Part shown: in pieces, positions 1-5,582 of the stretch
Layout of the letters: each line of letters begins with the position of its first letter
How positions within the stretch are numbered: position 1 is the first letter of the stretch
NCBI GenBank assembly: GCA_910586285.1
Contig: CAJUGR010000066.1
Coordinates: 1 to 10,981 of the forward strand
Origin: an uncultured Erysipelotrichaceae bacterium
GTDB lineage: Bacteria > Bacillota_I > Bacilli_A > Erysipelotrichales > Erysipelotrichaceae
Direction of reading: 5' to 3'
Length of the DNA stretch: 10,981 nt
The notes under the pieces: model-generated
What the model saw: only the letters and a program-made list of their open reading frames with translations
What the model was told of the DNA's origin: nothing
Databases searched by the model: none
Translations under genes and position numbers: made by a program

Positions 1-643
1 CATTGATGACGCAATCGGCTTCTCCGACTCCATGAAACGCTCCTGCCATAAACGGATTGTCGTCCGGCGCATTACAGAACACCACAAGTTTCGCTGCCCC
101 GATGCAATCTCTGTCTTTGGTTAACTCCGCTGCTTCCTTCACTTTCTTGCCCAACATTTTTACCGCATCCATATTAATACCGGCTTTGGTCGAACCGACA
201 TTAACGCTCGCGCATACATGATCCGTCTGTGCTAAGGCTTGCGGTATCGCTTGAATCAAGGCTTCATCACCGGCGGAGAAGCCCTTTTGAACGAGCGCGC
301 TGAAACCGCCGATAAAATTCACTCCTACGCTTTGCGCACAACGCTCTAACGTTAAGGCATACTTCAGCGGATCTCCGCCGCTGACCCCCAAAAGCATCGC
401 AATCGGTGTTACGGCAATGCGTTTATTAATAATCGGAATCCCGTATTCCTTCTCAATATCCTCACCTGTTTTCACAAGATCTTTTGCCACACGGGTAATT
501 TTCTCATAGATCTTGGCACAGGACTTGTCAATATCGCTGTCCGCACAATCCAACAACGAGATTCCCATCGTGATCGTTCTGACATCCAAATATTCCTCAT
601 CGATCATTTTGATCGTTTCCATGATTTCACTTACATTGATCAT
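1..643 (-). CDS. PFL family protein (UPF0210/DUF711), N-terminal 214 residues; C-terminus beyond the left edge
   Basis: The visible protein starts MINVSEIMETIKMIDEEYLD and continues with the conserved family block TITMGISLLDC. Later come TPIAMLLGVSGGDP, NFIGGFSALVQKGF, SVNVGSTKAGINMD and FCNAPDDNPFMAGAFHGVGE, all typical of UPF0210. Family members are about 450 residues, so roughly half is here and the frame is open to base 1. Two in-frame ATGs exist at 649 and 643. I chose 643 because AGGAG at 652-656 is 8 bases away, against only 2 for the other. The SD overlaps the TAG stop of the ACT-domain gene, so the two are cotranscribed and probably translationally coupled. The biochemical role is not established; the constant pairing with the ACT protein suggests a regulated enzyme. 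Family assignment is confident, function is not. Confidence 0.93.
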   Translation of the reverse strand, partial: MINVSEIMETIKMIDEEYLDVRTITMGISLLDCADSDIDKSCAKIYEKITRVAKDLVKTGEDIEKEYGIPIINKRIAVTPIAMLLGVSGGDPLKYALTLERCAQSVGVNFIGGFSALVQKGFSAGDEALIQAIPQALAQTDHVCASVNVGSTKAGINMDAVKMLGKKVKEAAELTKDRDCIGAAKLVVFCNAPDDNPFMAGAFHGVGEADCVIN

Positions 644-654
644 GTTCATCGCTC

Positions 655-924
655 CTATATTCTGTGCATGGATTGAAAAATATCCTCATGCATCACATGA
701 ATCACAAGGTTCTTTTTCTTTCCCGTTTCTTCCATATGGACACTGAATTCACTCAAAGGCTGATTTAATTCTGAAATATCAATCATCATAAACATCGCAA
801 ACATATCCTGTAATATGGTTTGTGTGACCTCTAAAATATTCGCATTGGCCTTTGCACATTCATTACTGACATCGGACAAAATGCCGACCATATCCTTACC
901 TAAAACACTGACAACTGCTTTCAT
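655..924 (-). CDS. ACT domain-containing protein (UPF0237)
   Basis: An 89-residue single-domain protein, the usual length for UPF0237. It opens MKAVVSVLGKDMVGILSDVS, where the beta1-loop-alpha1 GKDMVGI segment is the ACT ligand-binding loop. A second helix (SNECAKANANILEVTQT) and strands around residues 40-50 (FAMFMMIDI) complete the fold. ACT domains bind small ligands, often amino acids, and act as regulatory modules; the ligand here is unknown. The ATG at 924 has GGAGGA at 931-936, six bases upstream. The gene heads a two-gene operon: its stop lies 11 bases before the PFL-family start. The pair is widely conserved in Firmicutes, so a joint function is likely. Cytosolic, with no signal peptide. 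Confidence 0.93.
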   Translation of the reverse strand: MKAVVSVLGKDMVGILSDVSNECAKANANILEVTQTILQDMFAMFMMIDISELNQPLSEFSVHMEETGKKKNLVIHVMHEDIFQSMHRI

Positions 925-950
925 ATATAATCCTCCAATTGGTTAGGGGT

Positions 951-979
951 ATTATACGATAAAATGCTTATAAAGTACA
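951..979 (-). promoter_or_regulatory. Promoter of the ACT/PFL operon
   Basis: On the minus strand there is a perfect -10 TATAAT (956-951) with a weak -35 TGTACT (979-974) at 17 bases. The expected start, near 944, gives a leader of about 20 bases before the GGAGGA/ATG at 924. The promoter overlaps the first codons of the doubtful plus-strand ORF at 964. Confidence 0.6.
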
Positions 980-1197
980 GTCACTTTCTTTTGTTTGAGC
1001 AAATCACAAACCACCCTCGAGAAAAAAATATTAAAATATTATATGAGAAGGACAAAAAGTGCTGTCTATTTTACACACCAATCAATGATAAGAAACACCA
1101 AATAAAAGATTTCGCATATGACTATGTCTTAGTAAATCGATCTCACGTATACTTATGGAATCCAGATATGATCGACCCGATAAATTACTTTTCATGA
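964..1197 (+). CDS. Doubtful small hypothetical ORF, 77 residues
   Basis: I do not recognise this protein. It reads MLIKYSHFLLFEQITNHPRE at the start and has a plausible soluble composition, with many Lys, Asp, Tyr and a CC pair. It ends near YLWNPDMIDPINYFS with tandem TGA stops. Against it: no Shine-Dalgarno lies at a usable distance (AGGGG is 14 bases from ATG), and the start sits inside the promoter of the divergent ACT operon. It is also much more AT-rich than neighbouring genes. It could be a horizontally acquired fragment, a remnant of a longer gene, or chance. An in-frame TAA at 928-930 prevents upstream extension. Confidence 0.27.
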   Translation: MLIKYSHFLLFEQITNHPREKNIKILYEKDKKCCLFYTPINDKKHQIKDFAYDYVLVNRSHVYLWNPDMIDPINYFS

Positions 1198-1235
1198 TGA
1201 GGTACTATAATTATTATTTTCACAATCAAATCCTT

Positions 1236-1258
1236 TCTCGTCAACGCTTTTGACGAGA
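1236..1258. repeat. Perfect 9-base inverted repeat (first of a tandem pair)
   Basis: TCTCGTCAA (1236-1244), loop CGCTT, TTGACGAGA (1250-1258). Neither strand shows a following T-run, so it is not a classical intrinsic terminator. The core GTCAA-N5-TTGAC resembles an operator half-site pair and is echoed by the next repeat. Confidence 0.6.
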
Positions 1259-1261
1259 TTA

Positions 1262-1276
1262 TGTCAAGCTTTGACA
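1262..1276. repeat. Perfect 6-base inverted repeat sharing the GTCAA/TTGAC core
   Basis: TGTCAA (1262-1267), GCT, TTGACA (1271-1276). The core GTCAA-N3-TTGAC begins four bases after the first repeat ends, so the two dyads stand side by side with the same half-sites. Confidence 0.55.
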
Positions 1277-1291
1277 ACATATTCCTTTCAA

Positions 1292-1312
1292 CGCATGAAT
1301 CCATACCATGCG
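1292..1312. repeat. Perfect 6-base inverted repeat CGCATG-N9-CATGCG
   Basis: CGCATG at 1292-1297 and CATGCG at 1307-1312 with a 9-base loop. It is the third dyad in 77 bases of intergenic DNA. It may form an RNA hairpin in the 3' region of the peptidase transcript or be a protein site. Confidence 0.45.
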
Positions 1313-1335
1313 ATAATGAATCAGAGCCATCAACT

Positions 1336-1366
1336 AAAAAACAAGAAGGAAGTCCGCCCTATCCTT
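1336..1366 (-). terminator. Weak terminator-like hairpin after the P1 peptidase gene
   Basis: On the minus strand AAGGA (1366-1362) can pair with TCCTT (1350-1346) across an 11-base loop, followed by CTTG and six T (1341-1336). It starts only a few bases after the TAA stop. The stem is short, so termination here is only possible. Confidence 0.35.
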
Positions 1367-1371
1367 TTCAT

Positions 1372-2322
1372 TTATCCATGATGAACATCACACCATGCCT
1401 TAAGTCCATAGTCACTGTGCGCCTTCATAACGGCACGGCGAATGGCTTTTTCCATACACTGTGTTGCCAATACACCAACGATATCGAGTGCCGCCTCAAC
1501 CTCTTCGGTAGCCATGACAAAGACCGTATCTCCATCACTCATCGTATGAACCGGCTGAATGGCTTTGGCATATGCATTATGGGTAATTCCTGCTACTTTG
1601 GTGCATTGTGCTTTATCCAATTTTGCATTGGTCACAATACAACCGATCGTGGTATTTCCCTGAGGTAACGGCTTTTCTGCCAACTGTAACATCAGCGTAT
1701 CGGTAGCGATAATACGTCCTTCCCGATATACACCGGCCAGCTGTTGACCGTTTTCATCCACCACATTACCGCATGCGTTCACCGCCACAATGGCCGCTAC
1801 CTGAAGTCCGTTCATTTCGATCCCATACATTCCTAAGCCGCTTTTCATCGCATATTCTTGCCCCATGAACTTACCGACACTGGCGCCGGTTCCTGCTCCG
1901 ACATTTCCCTCAGCAATGATCGGATCGATGTTTTGACACGCTTCATAACCCATGGCTCCATTCGGCCGACACTTCGAATCACCAACCCCCAAATCAAACA
2001 AACTGGCTCCGCACACAATCGGAACTTTCACAAACCCCATATCATGGCCGCAGCCGCATTCTTCCAGATAACGCATCACACCGCTTGCCGCATCCAATCC
2101 AAACGCACTGCCGCCGCTTAAACATACGGCATGAATCTTCTGTACCATATTGATCGGATTTAATAAATCGGTTTCTCTCGTTGCCGGTCCGCCGCCGCGT
2201 ACATCAACACCGCCGCAACATCCCTCTTTACACAAAATTACCGTACAGCCGCTGCCCCCCTTTACATCCTGCGCCTGTCCTACTTCGATTCCTTTGATTT
2301 CATTCAATAAAATTGTCTTCAT
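1372..2322 (-). CDS. P1 family peptidase (S58, DmpA-like aminopeptidase/esterase)
   Basis: This 316-residue protein has the S58 hallmarks in order: GVDVRGGGPATRETDLL (38-54), CLSGGSAFGLDAASGV (67-82), PIVCGASLFDLGVGD (101-115), NVGAGTGASVGK (140-151) and NTTIG (223-227). S58 enzymes are Ntn-fold hydrolases that self-cleave before a Ser/Thr which becomes the N-terminal nucleophile. By alignment from memory this is Thr224 after Asn223. Known members remove N-terminal amino acids or act on D-amides and beta-peptides; the substrate here is unknown. ATG at 2322 is preferred over an upstream GTG (2331) because GAGG at 2331-2334 is 8 bases from the ATG and overlaps the GTG. It follows the 362-residue gene by 17 bases, so it is probably the second gene of an operon. 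It has 15 cysteines, an unusually high count. No signal peptide, so cytosolic. Confidence 0.93.
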   Translation of the reverse strand: MKTILLNEIKGIEVGQAQDVKGGSGCTVILCKEGCCGGVDVRGGGPATRETDLLNPINMVQKIHAVCLSGGSAFGLDAASGVMRYLEECGCGHDMGFVKVPIVCGASLFDLGVGDSKCRPNGAMGYEACQNIDPIIAEGNVGAGTGASVGKFMGQEYAMKSGLGMYGIEMNGLQVAAIVAVNACGNVVDENGQQLAGVYREGRIIATDTLMLQLAEKPLPQGNTTIGCIVTNAKLDKAQCTKVAGITHNAYAKAIQPVHTMSDGDTVFVMATEEVEAALDIVGVLATQCMEKAIRRAVMKAHSDYGLKAWCDVHHG

Positions 2323-2339
2323 TTTCCACACCTCGATTG

Positions 2340-3428
2340 TTAGCCTTGTCCGCTTGGTTTATTATTGACTAAGTACAGCGGTTGTTCCCCGCTGATCATG
2401 TATTGAAATCCATACATTTGGGTATTCACATCTTCCATGACTTCATTCAAAATTTTCACAAACAATTCCCAATCATATACGACATAATCCAAATATGTAT
2501 AAAATAGCCCGTTAGCCGCTCCGATATTCTCCGCTGCCTGTTTTATTTCGCAACAATGGTTCAATTTTTCTTCCAGATTTTCCCGCACGATTATGCGATC
2601 TCCTTTTGCCAAATGCATATGCTCATAGAAAACAAAACCGATAATAATCCCATTTGCTTCCCCCCATCGAACATGAGTATCATCATAGCGATTCATTTCA
2701 GCAATAAGCGCCGTCTGACTCGAAATGCCGCTGTACACGTCATTGCGCAAATGAAAATCGCGTCTTCGCGGCAATACGGTATAGGCACTGTAAACCTGTA
2801 AAGGATGACTAACGTTCATCCAATGTTGTTTTTCGATGGTTTCTTTTATATAATCGCTAAGCTGATCCATACGAATTCCGCCGCTCTTCCGCTTCTTTAA
2901 AAAGCGAATCGACTGAATCCAATACATTGTGGGAATCTCACCAATCGCACTATCTAAAAGTTCGTATATTTTCTGAAACTGATCTTCCTTGCGCATATTA
3001 CGAAAGACATCGGCATAGATTTCCAACGCAAAACTCTGATCCTTAATCGTCGGATAAACCTGAATATCCGCAAATCCGATTGTTTGATCTCGCACCGTAA
3101 ACTTTATACCGCGATCTTCACAGGGGTGGTTGGCATAATAGAAGTCCCATAAATGAAGTAATGTCTTAGGTACTTGTGCCGTCAGATAACGTAAATAGAG
3201 AATGAACAATTTATCCTTTTGCGGAGATAAAACCAGTTCATAGCGTCCGTTTGGCTTCTTTGCGATCGTAAAAGCACAATCGCTCAGACAAATATCCAGC
3301 ACCTGTTTCATCTTGTACTCGATCAATGTGCGATGATCGTTTTCATGATCTAATAATTGGCGTAAGTTTTTTTCTTCTTGAAAAAATACTTTCCAAAATG
3401 TACCGGCCTGTATCCGAAAGGATTTCAT
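2340..3428 (-). CDS. Conserved hypothetical protein, 362 residues
   Basis: I cannot name the family with certainty. The N-terminal third (residues 10-100) has the pattern FWKVFFQEEKNLRQLL, a strand-rich RYELVLSPQKDKLFILYL, and PKTLLHLWDFYYANHP. This resembles a recurring module in uncharacterised Firmicutes proteins. The middle carries EIYADVFRNM and LLDSAIGEIPTMYWIQSIRF (about 136-176). The C-terminal part has IGFVFYEHMHLAKGDR (263-278) and GLFYTYLDYVVYDWELFVKI (307-326), which is close in style to the ends of those proteins. No signal peptide, membrane segment or catalytic motif is evident. The start is firm: AGGAGG at 3437-3442, 8 bases before ATG. It lies 17 bases upstream of the P1 peptidase gene, so the two are probably cotranscribed. 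A long possible leader precedes it. Confidence 0.85.
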   Translation of the reverse strand: MKSFRIQAGTFWKVFFQEEKNLRQLLDHENDHRTLIEYKMKQVLDICLSDCAFTIAKKPNGRYELVLSPQKDKLFILYLRYLTAQVPKTLLHLWDFYYANHPCEDRGIKFTVRDQTIGFADIQVYPTIKDQSFALEIYADVFRNMRKEDQFQKIYELLDSAIGEIPTMYWIQSIRFLKKRKSGGIRMDQLSDYIKETIEKQHWMNVSHPLQVYSAYTVLPRRRDFHLRNDVYSGISSQTALIAEMNRYDDTHVRWGEANGIIIGFVFYEHMHLAKGDRIIVRENLEEKLNHCCEIKQAAENIGAANGLFYTYLDYVVYDWELFVKILNEVMEDVNTQMYGFQYMISGEQPLYLVNNKPSGQG

Positions 3429-3449
3429 TGATCAAACCTCCTCTCTATT

Positions 3450-3455
3450 ATTATA
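3450..3455 (-). promoter_or_regulatory. Proximal -10 box upstream of the 362-residue gene
   Basis: TATAAT on the minus strand at 3455-3450, only 22 bases before the ATG at 3428. No convincing -35 or TG extension is present. A start here would put the AGGAGG close to the RNA 5' end. It is an alternative to the distal promoter at 3632-3659. Confidence 0.35.
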
Positions 3456-3631
3456 TACGAATTTATTTAATTTTTCTCATACCCGATCAGAAAAAATAGA
3501 TAAAAACTATCACAGAGATCGAATTTCCTAACTATTCGCTAAGAAACCGTTTCATATCACCGTTTTTTACGTGCATGATTCGCTATTCTGAATGGCATCA
3601 GATCTTTCTTACCCCATAGGAATACCTTTAT
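3456..3631 (-). other. Possible 5' leader of the 362-residue gene/P1 peptidase operon
   Basis: No gene is seen on either strand. If the distal promoter is used, the transcript has a leader of about 200 bases. It contains a GAAAC-N-GTTTC dyad (3543-3553). Closer to the gene, GATAG can pair with CTATT (one G-U pair), followed by six T (3511-3491 on the minus strand), a weak attenuator-like element. ATTCGCTA occurs twice (3534-3541, 3578-3585) and ACCGTTT twice (3546-3552, 3559-3565). I match it to no known riboswitch. Confidence 0.3.
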
Positions 3632-3659
3632 ATTATAGAATGAAATACAATCTTTTCAT
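3632..3659 (-). promoter_or_regulatory. Distal candidate promoter for the 362-residue gene operon
   Basis: Minus-strand -35-like ATGAAA (3659-3654), 16-base spacer, perfect -10 TATAAT (3637-3632). It lies right after the terminator of the metal-regulator gene, a natural place for a new transcription unit. Confidence 0.4.
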
Positions 3660-3675
3660 ATTGTTTATGTTGAAC

Positions 3676-3702
3676 AAAAAAGCGTAATCGCTATGATTAC
3701 GC
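3676..3702 (-). terminator. Rho-independent terminator after the DtxR/MntR-type gene
   Basis: On the minus strand GCGTAATC (3702-3695), loop ATAGC, GATTACGC (3689-3682), then six T (3681-3676). The perfect 8-base stem starts five bases past the TGA stop of the regulator gene. It marks the end of the citrate synthase-to-regulator block. Confidence 0.88.
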
Positions 3703-3707
3703 ATAAA

Positions 3708-4079
3708 TCATGTGAGATGTGTTTCGATAAACTCTTTTAATGCCGCAAAGGTTTCATCGCTTAATGTATGTTCCATGCGACAGGCATCTACTGCCGCCAC
3801 TTGTTCATCCACTCCCAGTTGGATAAAAAAGCGGGTGAACAAAATATGTCGTTCATAGATTTTCTCAGCGATGGCACGACCTTTTTCCGTTAATATCAAT
3901 CGTGCATTCTCATCCATTGAAAGTAACCCTTCATCTTCCAAAACGTGAATGGCTCGACTGACGCTGGGTTTGGATACCTGTAAATCATTGGCAACGTCTA
4001 CGGAACGTACTGTTCCTTTTTTTTGTTCTATCTTTAAAATGGATTCTAAATAGTCTTCGCCGGATTCCTGTAATTTCAT
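3708..4079 (-). CDS. DtxR/MntR-family metal-dependent transcriptional regulator
   Basis: This 123-residue repressor has a winged helix (about 1-65, with VANDLQVSKPSVSRAIHVLE as the DNA-reading helix-turn-helix) and a metal-binding/dimerisation domain. There is no C-terminal SH3-like domain, as in MntR. Metal ligands by family comparison are Asp9, Glu12, His78, Cys100, Glu103 and His104. The segment DACRMEH carries Cys where B. subtilis MntR has Glu and where DtxR has Cys102, while Asp9 is MntR-like. Such repressors sense Fe2+ or Mn2+. I chose ATG 4079 over 4106: the promoter -10 at 4108-4113 puts 4106 before the transcript starts, and GGCAGG lies 8-9 bases before 4079. It follows the VOC gene by 82 bases without a terminator between, and ends at a strong terminator. 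Targets are not visible here. Confidence 0.9.
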   Translation of the reverse strand: MKLQESGEDYLESILKIEQKKGTVRSVDVANDLQVSKPSVSRAIHVLEDEGLLSMDENARLILTEKGRAIAEKIYERHILFTRFFIQLGVDEQVAAVDACRMEHTLSDETFAALKEFIETHLT

Positions 4080-4107
4080 CTTAAATACCTGCCTTATATT
4101 CCTCATT

Positions 4108-4136
4108 ATTCTAACATGGAATTCCGCTTACATCAA
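4108..4136 (-). promoter_or_regulatory. Promoter of the metal-dependent regulator gene
   Basis: Minus strand: -35 TTGATG (4136-4131), exactly 17 bases, -10 TAGAAT (4113-4108) with a TG at the extended position. A perfect 8-base palindrome GGAATTCC (4118-4125) sits in the spacer and could be an autoregulatory site, though it may be chance. The expected start near 4101 excludes ATG 4106 and supports ATG 4079. Confidence 0.7.
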
Positions 4137-4161
4137 TGTTTGGATGTTGAAAAGCGTGAGA

Positions 4162-4536
4162 TCAGAATGAATCATTTTGATCTTCTCTTAACATATACGC
4201 GTTATGATCAGGATCGTAAAATACGCACATTTGACCATATGGCATCGTGATGATATCATCCATTTCCACACCGCGTTGGGTTAATCTCTTACGGGTATCC
4301 CCTAAGTGCAGGCAGGATAATATCACGGACGGGCTGTTATCCTTTCTCTGTTTGATATTTTTCTTTTCATAAAGAACAAAGCGTGTAGGACTGTTAGGCG
4401 GTGCCACTTCCAGCCAATGGCTGTCGTTCATTTCAACATCAACCATAACCTGAAAACCCAGCTTATTCACCCAGAATTCCCGCGCTGCTTTTTGATCACG
4501 AACCATCAAGGTAATTCGCACAATATTGGTGACCAT
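4162..4536 (-). CDS. VOC family (glyoxalase/bleomycin resistance fold) protein
   Basis: The 124 residues carry the two-module VOC pattern. It starts with IVRITLMVRDQKAAREFWVN, LGFQV and WLEVAPP (41-47). It ends with MPYGQMCVFYDPDHNAYMLR (98-117), the typical DPDGN-like turn, and Glu118. The first metal-ligand position of classical glyoxalases, usually His in the first strand, is occupied by Arg7/Ile8. A true glyoxalase I reaction is therefore unlikely, and the activity is unknown. Close relatives are generic VOC proteins of Bacilli. The ATG at 4536 is preceded by AAGGAGG with 7 bases of spacing. The gene lies 49 bases after icd, with no terminator seen, so it probably shares the citrate synthase-icd transcript. 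It also reads toward the regulator gene. Confidence 0.9.
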   Translation of the reverse strand: MVTNIVRITLMVRDQKAAREFWVNKLGFQVMVDVEMNDSHWLEVAPPNSPTRFVLYEKKNIKQRKDNSPSVILSCLHLGDTRKRLTQRGVEMDDIITMPYGQMCVFYDPDHNAYMLREDQNDSF

Positions 4537-4585
4537 ATCAAAGCCTCCTTACCGGTATTATGGTTCATGATCAGCGTTTCATTCT

Positions 4586-5581
4586 TTATAATGCGGCAAT
4601 AATTGCGTCACGATATGCTTCGGTTGATGCATTGCCGTGGAGATCGGGAGTTAAGCAAGTTCCCTGCATTAATACCTGATCCACAGCGCGGCGTATCCGC
4701 TTGGCGCAATCCGCTTGATCGATCGATTCCAGCATCATGCATGCCGACCATAATAACGCTGTGGGATTGGCAATATGTTGACCGGCAATATCCGGTGCAC
4801 TGCCGTGAACCGCCTCAAACATCGCATACTCGCTGCCTATATTCGCAGACGGCAGTAAACCGAGACCGCCAATCAAACCTGCGGTAAGATCACTGACAAT
4901 ATCACCATACAGATTTGGCATTACCAACACATCAAAATCACCGGGATTCATCACCAGACGCATACAAAGCGCATCAATGATCTTGTCATCAGCTTCGATA
5001 TCAGGAAATTCTTTGGCAATATCGCAGAAGATATCCAAAAACATACCGTCACTGAGTTTTAATATATTCGCCTTATGCACACACGTCACCTTTTTACGCT
5101 GATGAGTGCGTGCATATGTAAACGCATCGCGAATGATTTGCTCACTGGCTTTTCGCGTTATCAGTTTCAGCGCATGAACCGTATCCGCATCCACCTGTGT
5201 TTCTTCGCCAATATATAAATCCTCGGTATTCTCCCGAAACGTCACAATATCCACATTGGGAAACGGCGTTTTTACCGCCGCATTGGCTTTGGCCGGACGA
5301 ATATTCGCATACAGATCATAGCGTTTTCTTAACATAACGTTTAAGGAACGAAATCCTTTTCCGATCGGAGTGGTAATCGGAGCCTTTAACATGATGTGAT
5401 TTGCCTCAAAGGAAGTAAAAGCTGCTTCGGGAATAAGCTCACCGTTTTGCGCCGCGTTTTCCCCGACCTCAAAGCATTCGAATTCCACATCACTGCCGGC
5501 TGCCTGCAAAATTCTCATGACCGCATCACTAATCTCGGGTCCAATGCCGTCCCCTTTTAAAACCGTTATTTTCTGTGTCAT
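4586..5581 (-). CDS. icd: Isocitrate dehydrogenase, NAD-dependent type
   Basis: Oxidatively decarboxylates isocitrate to 2-oxoglutarate in the cytosol. The 331 residues match the short beta-decarboxylating dehydrogenase family. GDGIGPEI is at 10-17. The IDH substrate signature SLNVMLRKR has Ser79, Asn81 and Arg85; Arg95, Arg116 and Tyr123 (FRENTEDLYIG) and Lys170 follow. Metal-binding aspartates are Asp203, Asp227 and Asp231. Cofactor specificity is readable: HGSAPDIAGQHIANP has Asp264, Ile265 and Ala271 at the places of E. coli Lys344, Tyr345 and Val351, the combination linked to NAD rather than NADP. The SLNV motif and the neighbours argue against 3-isopropylmalate or homoisocitrate dehydrogenase. 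The ATG at 5581 lies one base after the citrate synthase stop, and its GAGG site is inside that gene, so translation is coupled. Confidence 0.94.
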   Translation of the reverse strand: MTQKITVLKGDGIGPEISDAVMRILQAAGSDVEFECFEVGENAAQNGELIPEAAFTSFEANHIMLKAPITTPIGKGFRSLNVMLRKRYDLYANIRPAKANAAVKTPFPNVDIVTFRENTEDLYIGEETQVDADTVHALKLITRKASEQIIRDAFTYARTHQRKKVTCVHKANILKLSDGMFLDIFCDIAKEFPDIEADDKIIDALCMRLVMNPGDFDVLVMPNLYGDIVSDLTAGLIGGLGLLPSANIGSEYAMFEAVHGSAPDIAGQHIANPTALLWSACMMLESIDQADCAKRIRRAVDQVLMQGTCLTPDLHGNASTEAYRDAIIAAL

Positions 5582-5582
5582 A

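Larger units (their letters stand above)
1198..1371. other. Non-coding gap with clustered inverted repeats
   Basis: No gene is supported here. A plus-strand reading frame starting at 1261 passes through it, but that frame only continues as the antisense of the P1 peptidase. The gap holds three perfect inverted repeats (1236-1258, 1262-1276 and 1292-1312, listed separately) and a weak terminator-like hairpin for the peptidase operon. Confidence 0.6.

Noticed and set aside
1261..1668. Plus-strand reading frame of 135 codons
   Set aside because: Most of it is antisense to the well-supported P1 peptidase, and it has no ribosome site. Only its first 37 codons are intergenic.
3456..3631. Known metal riboswitch near the metal regulator
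   Set aside because: I could not match the conserved elements of the manganese (yybP-ykoY) or magnesium classes, and the leader belongs to the peptidase operon rather than to a transporter.
4080..4106. Upstream ATG (4106) as start of the metal regulator
   Set aside because: It lies immediately after the -10 box at 4108-4113, before the expected transcript start, and has no ribosome site.
4118..4125. GGAATTCC palindrome as a proven MntR operator
   Set aside because: Only eight bases and unlike known MntR or DtxR boxes as I recall them; kept only as a remark in the promoter entry.
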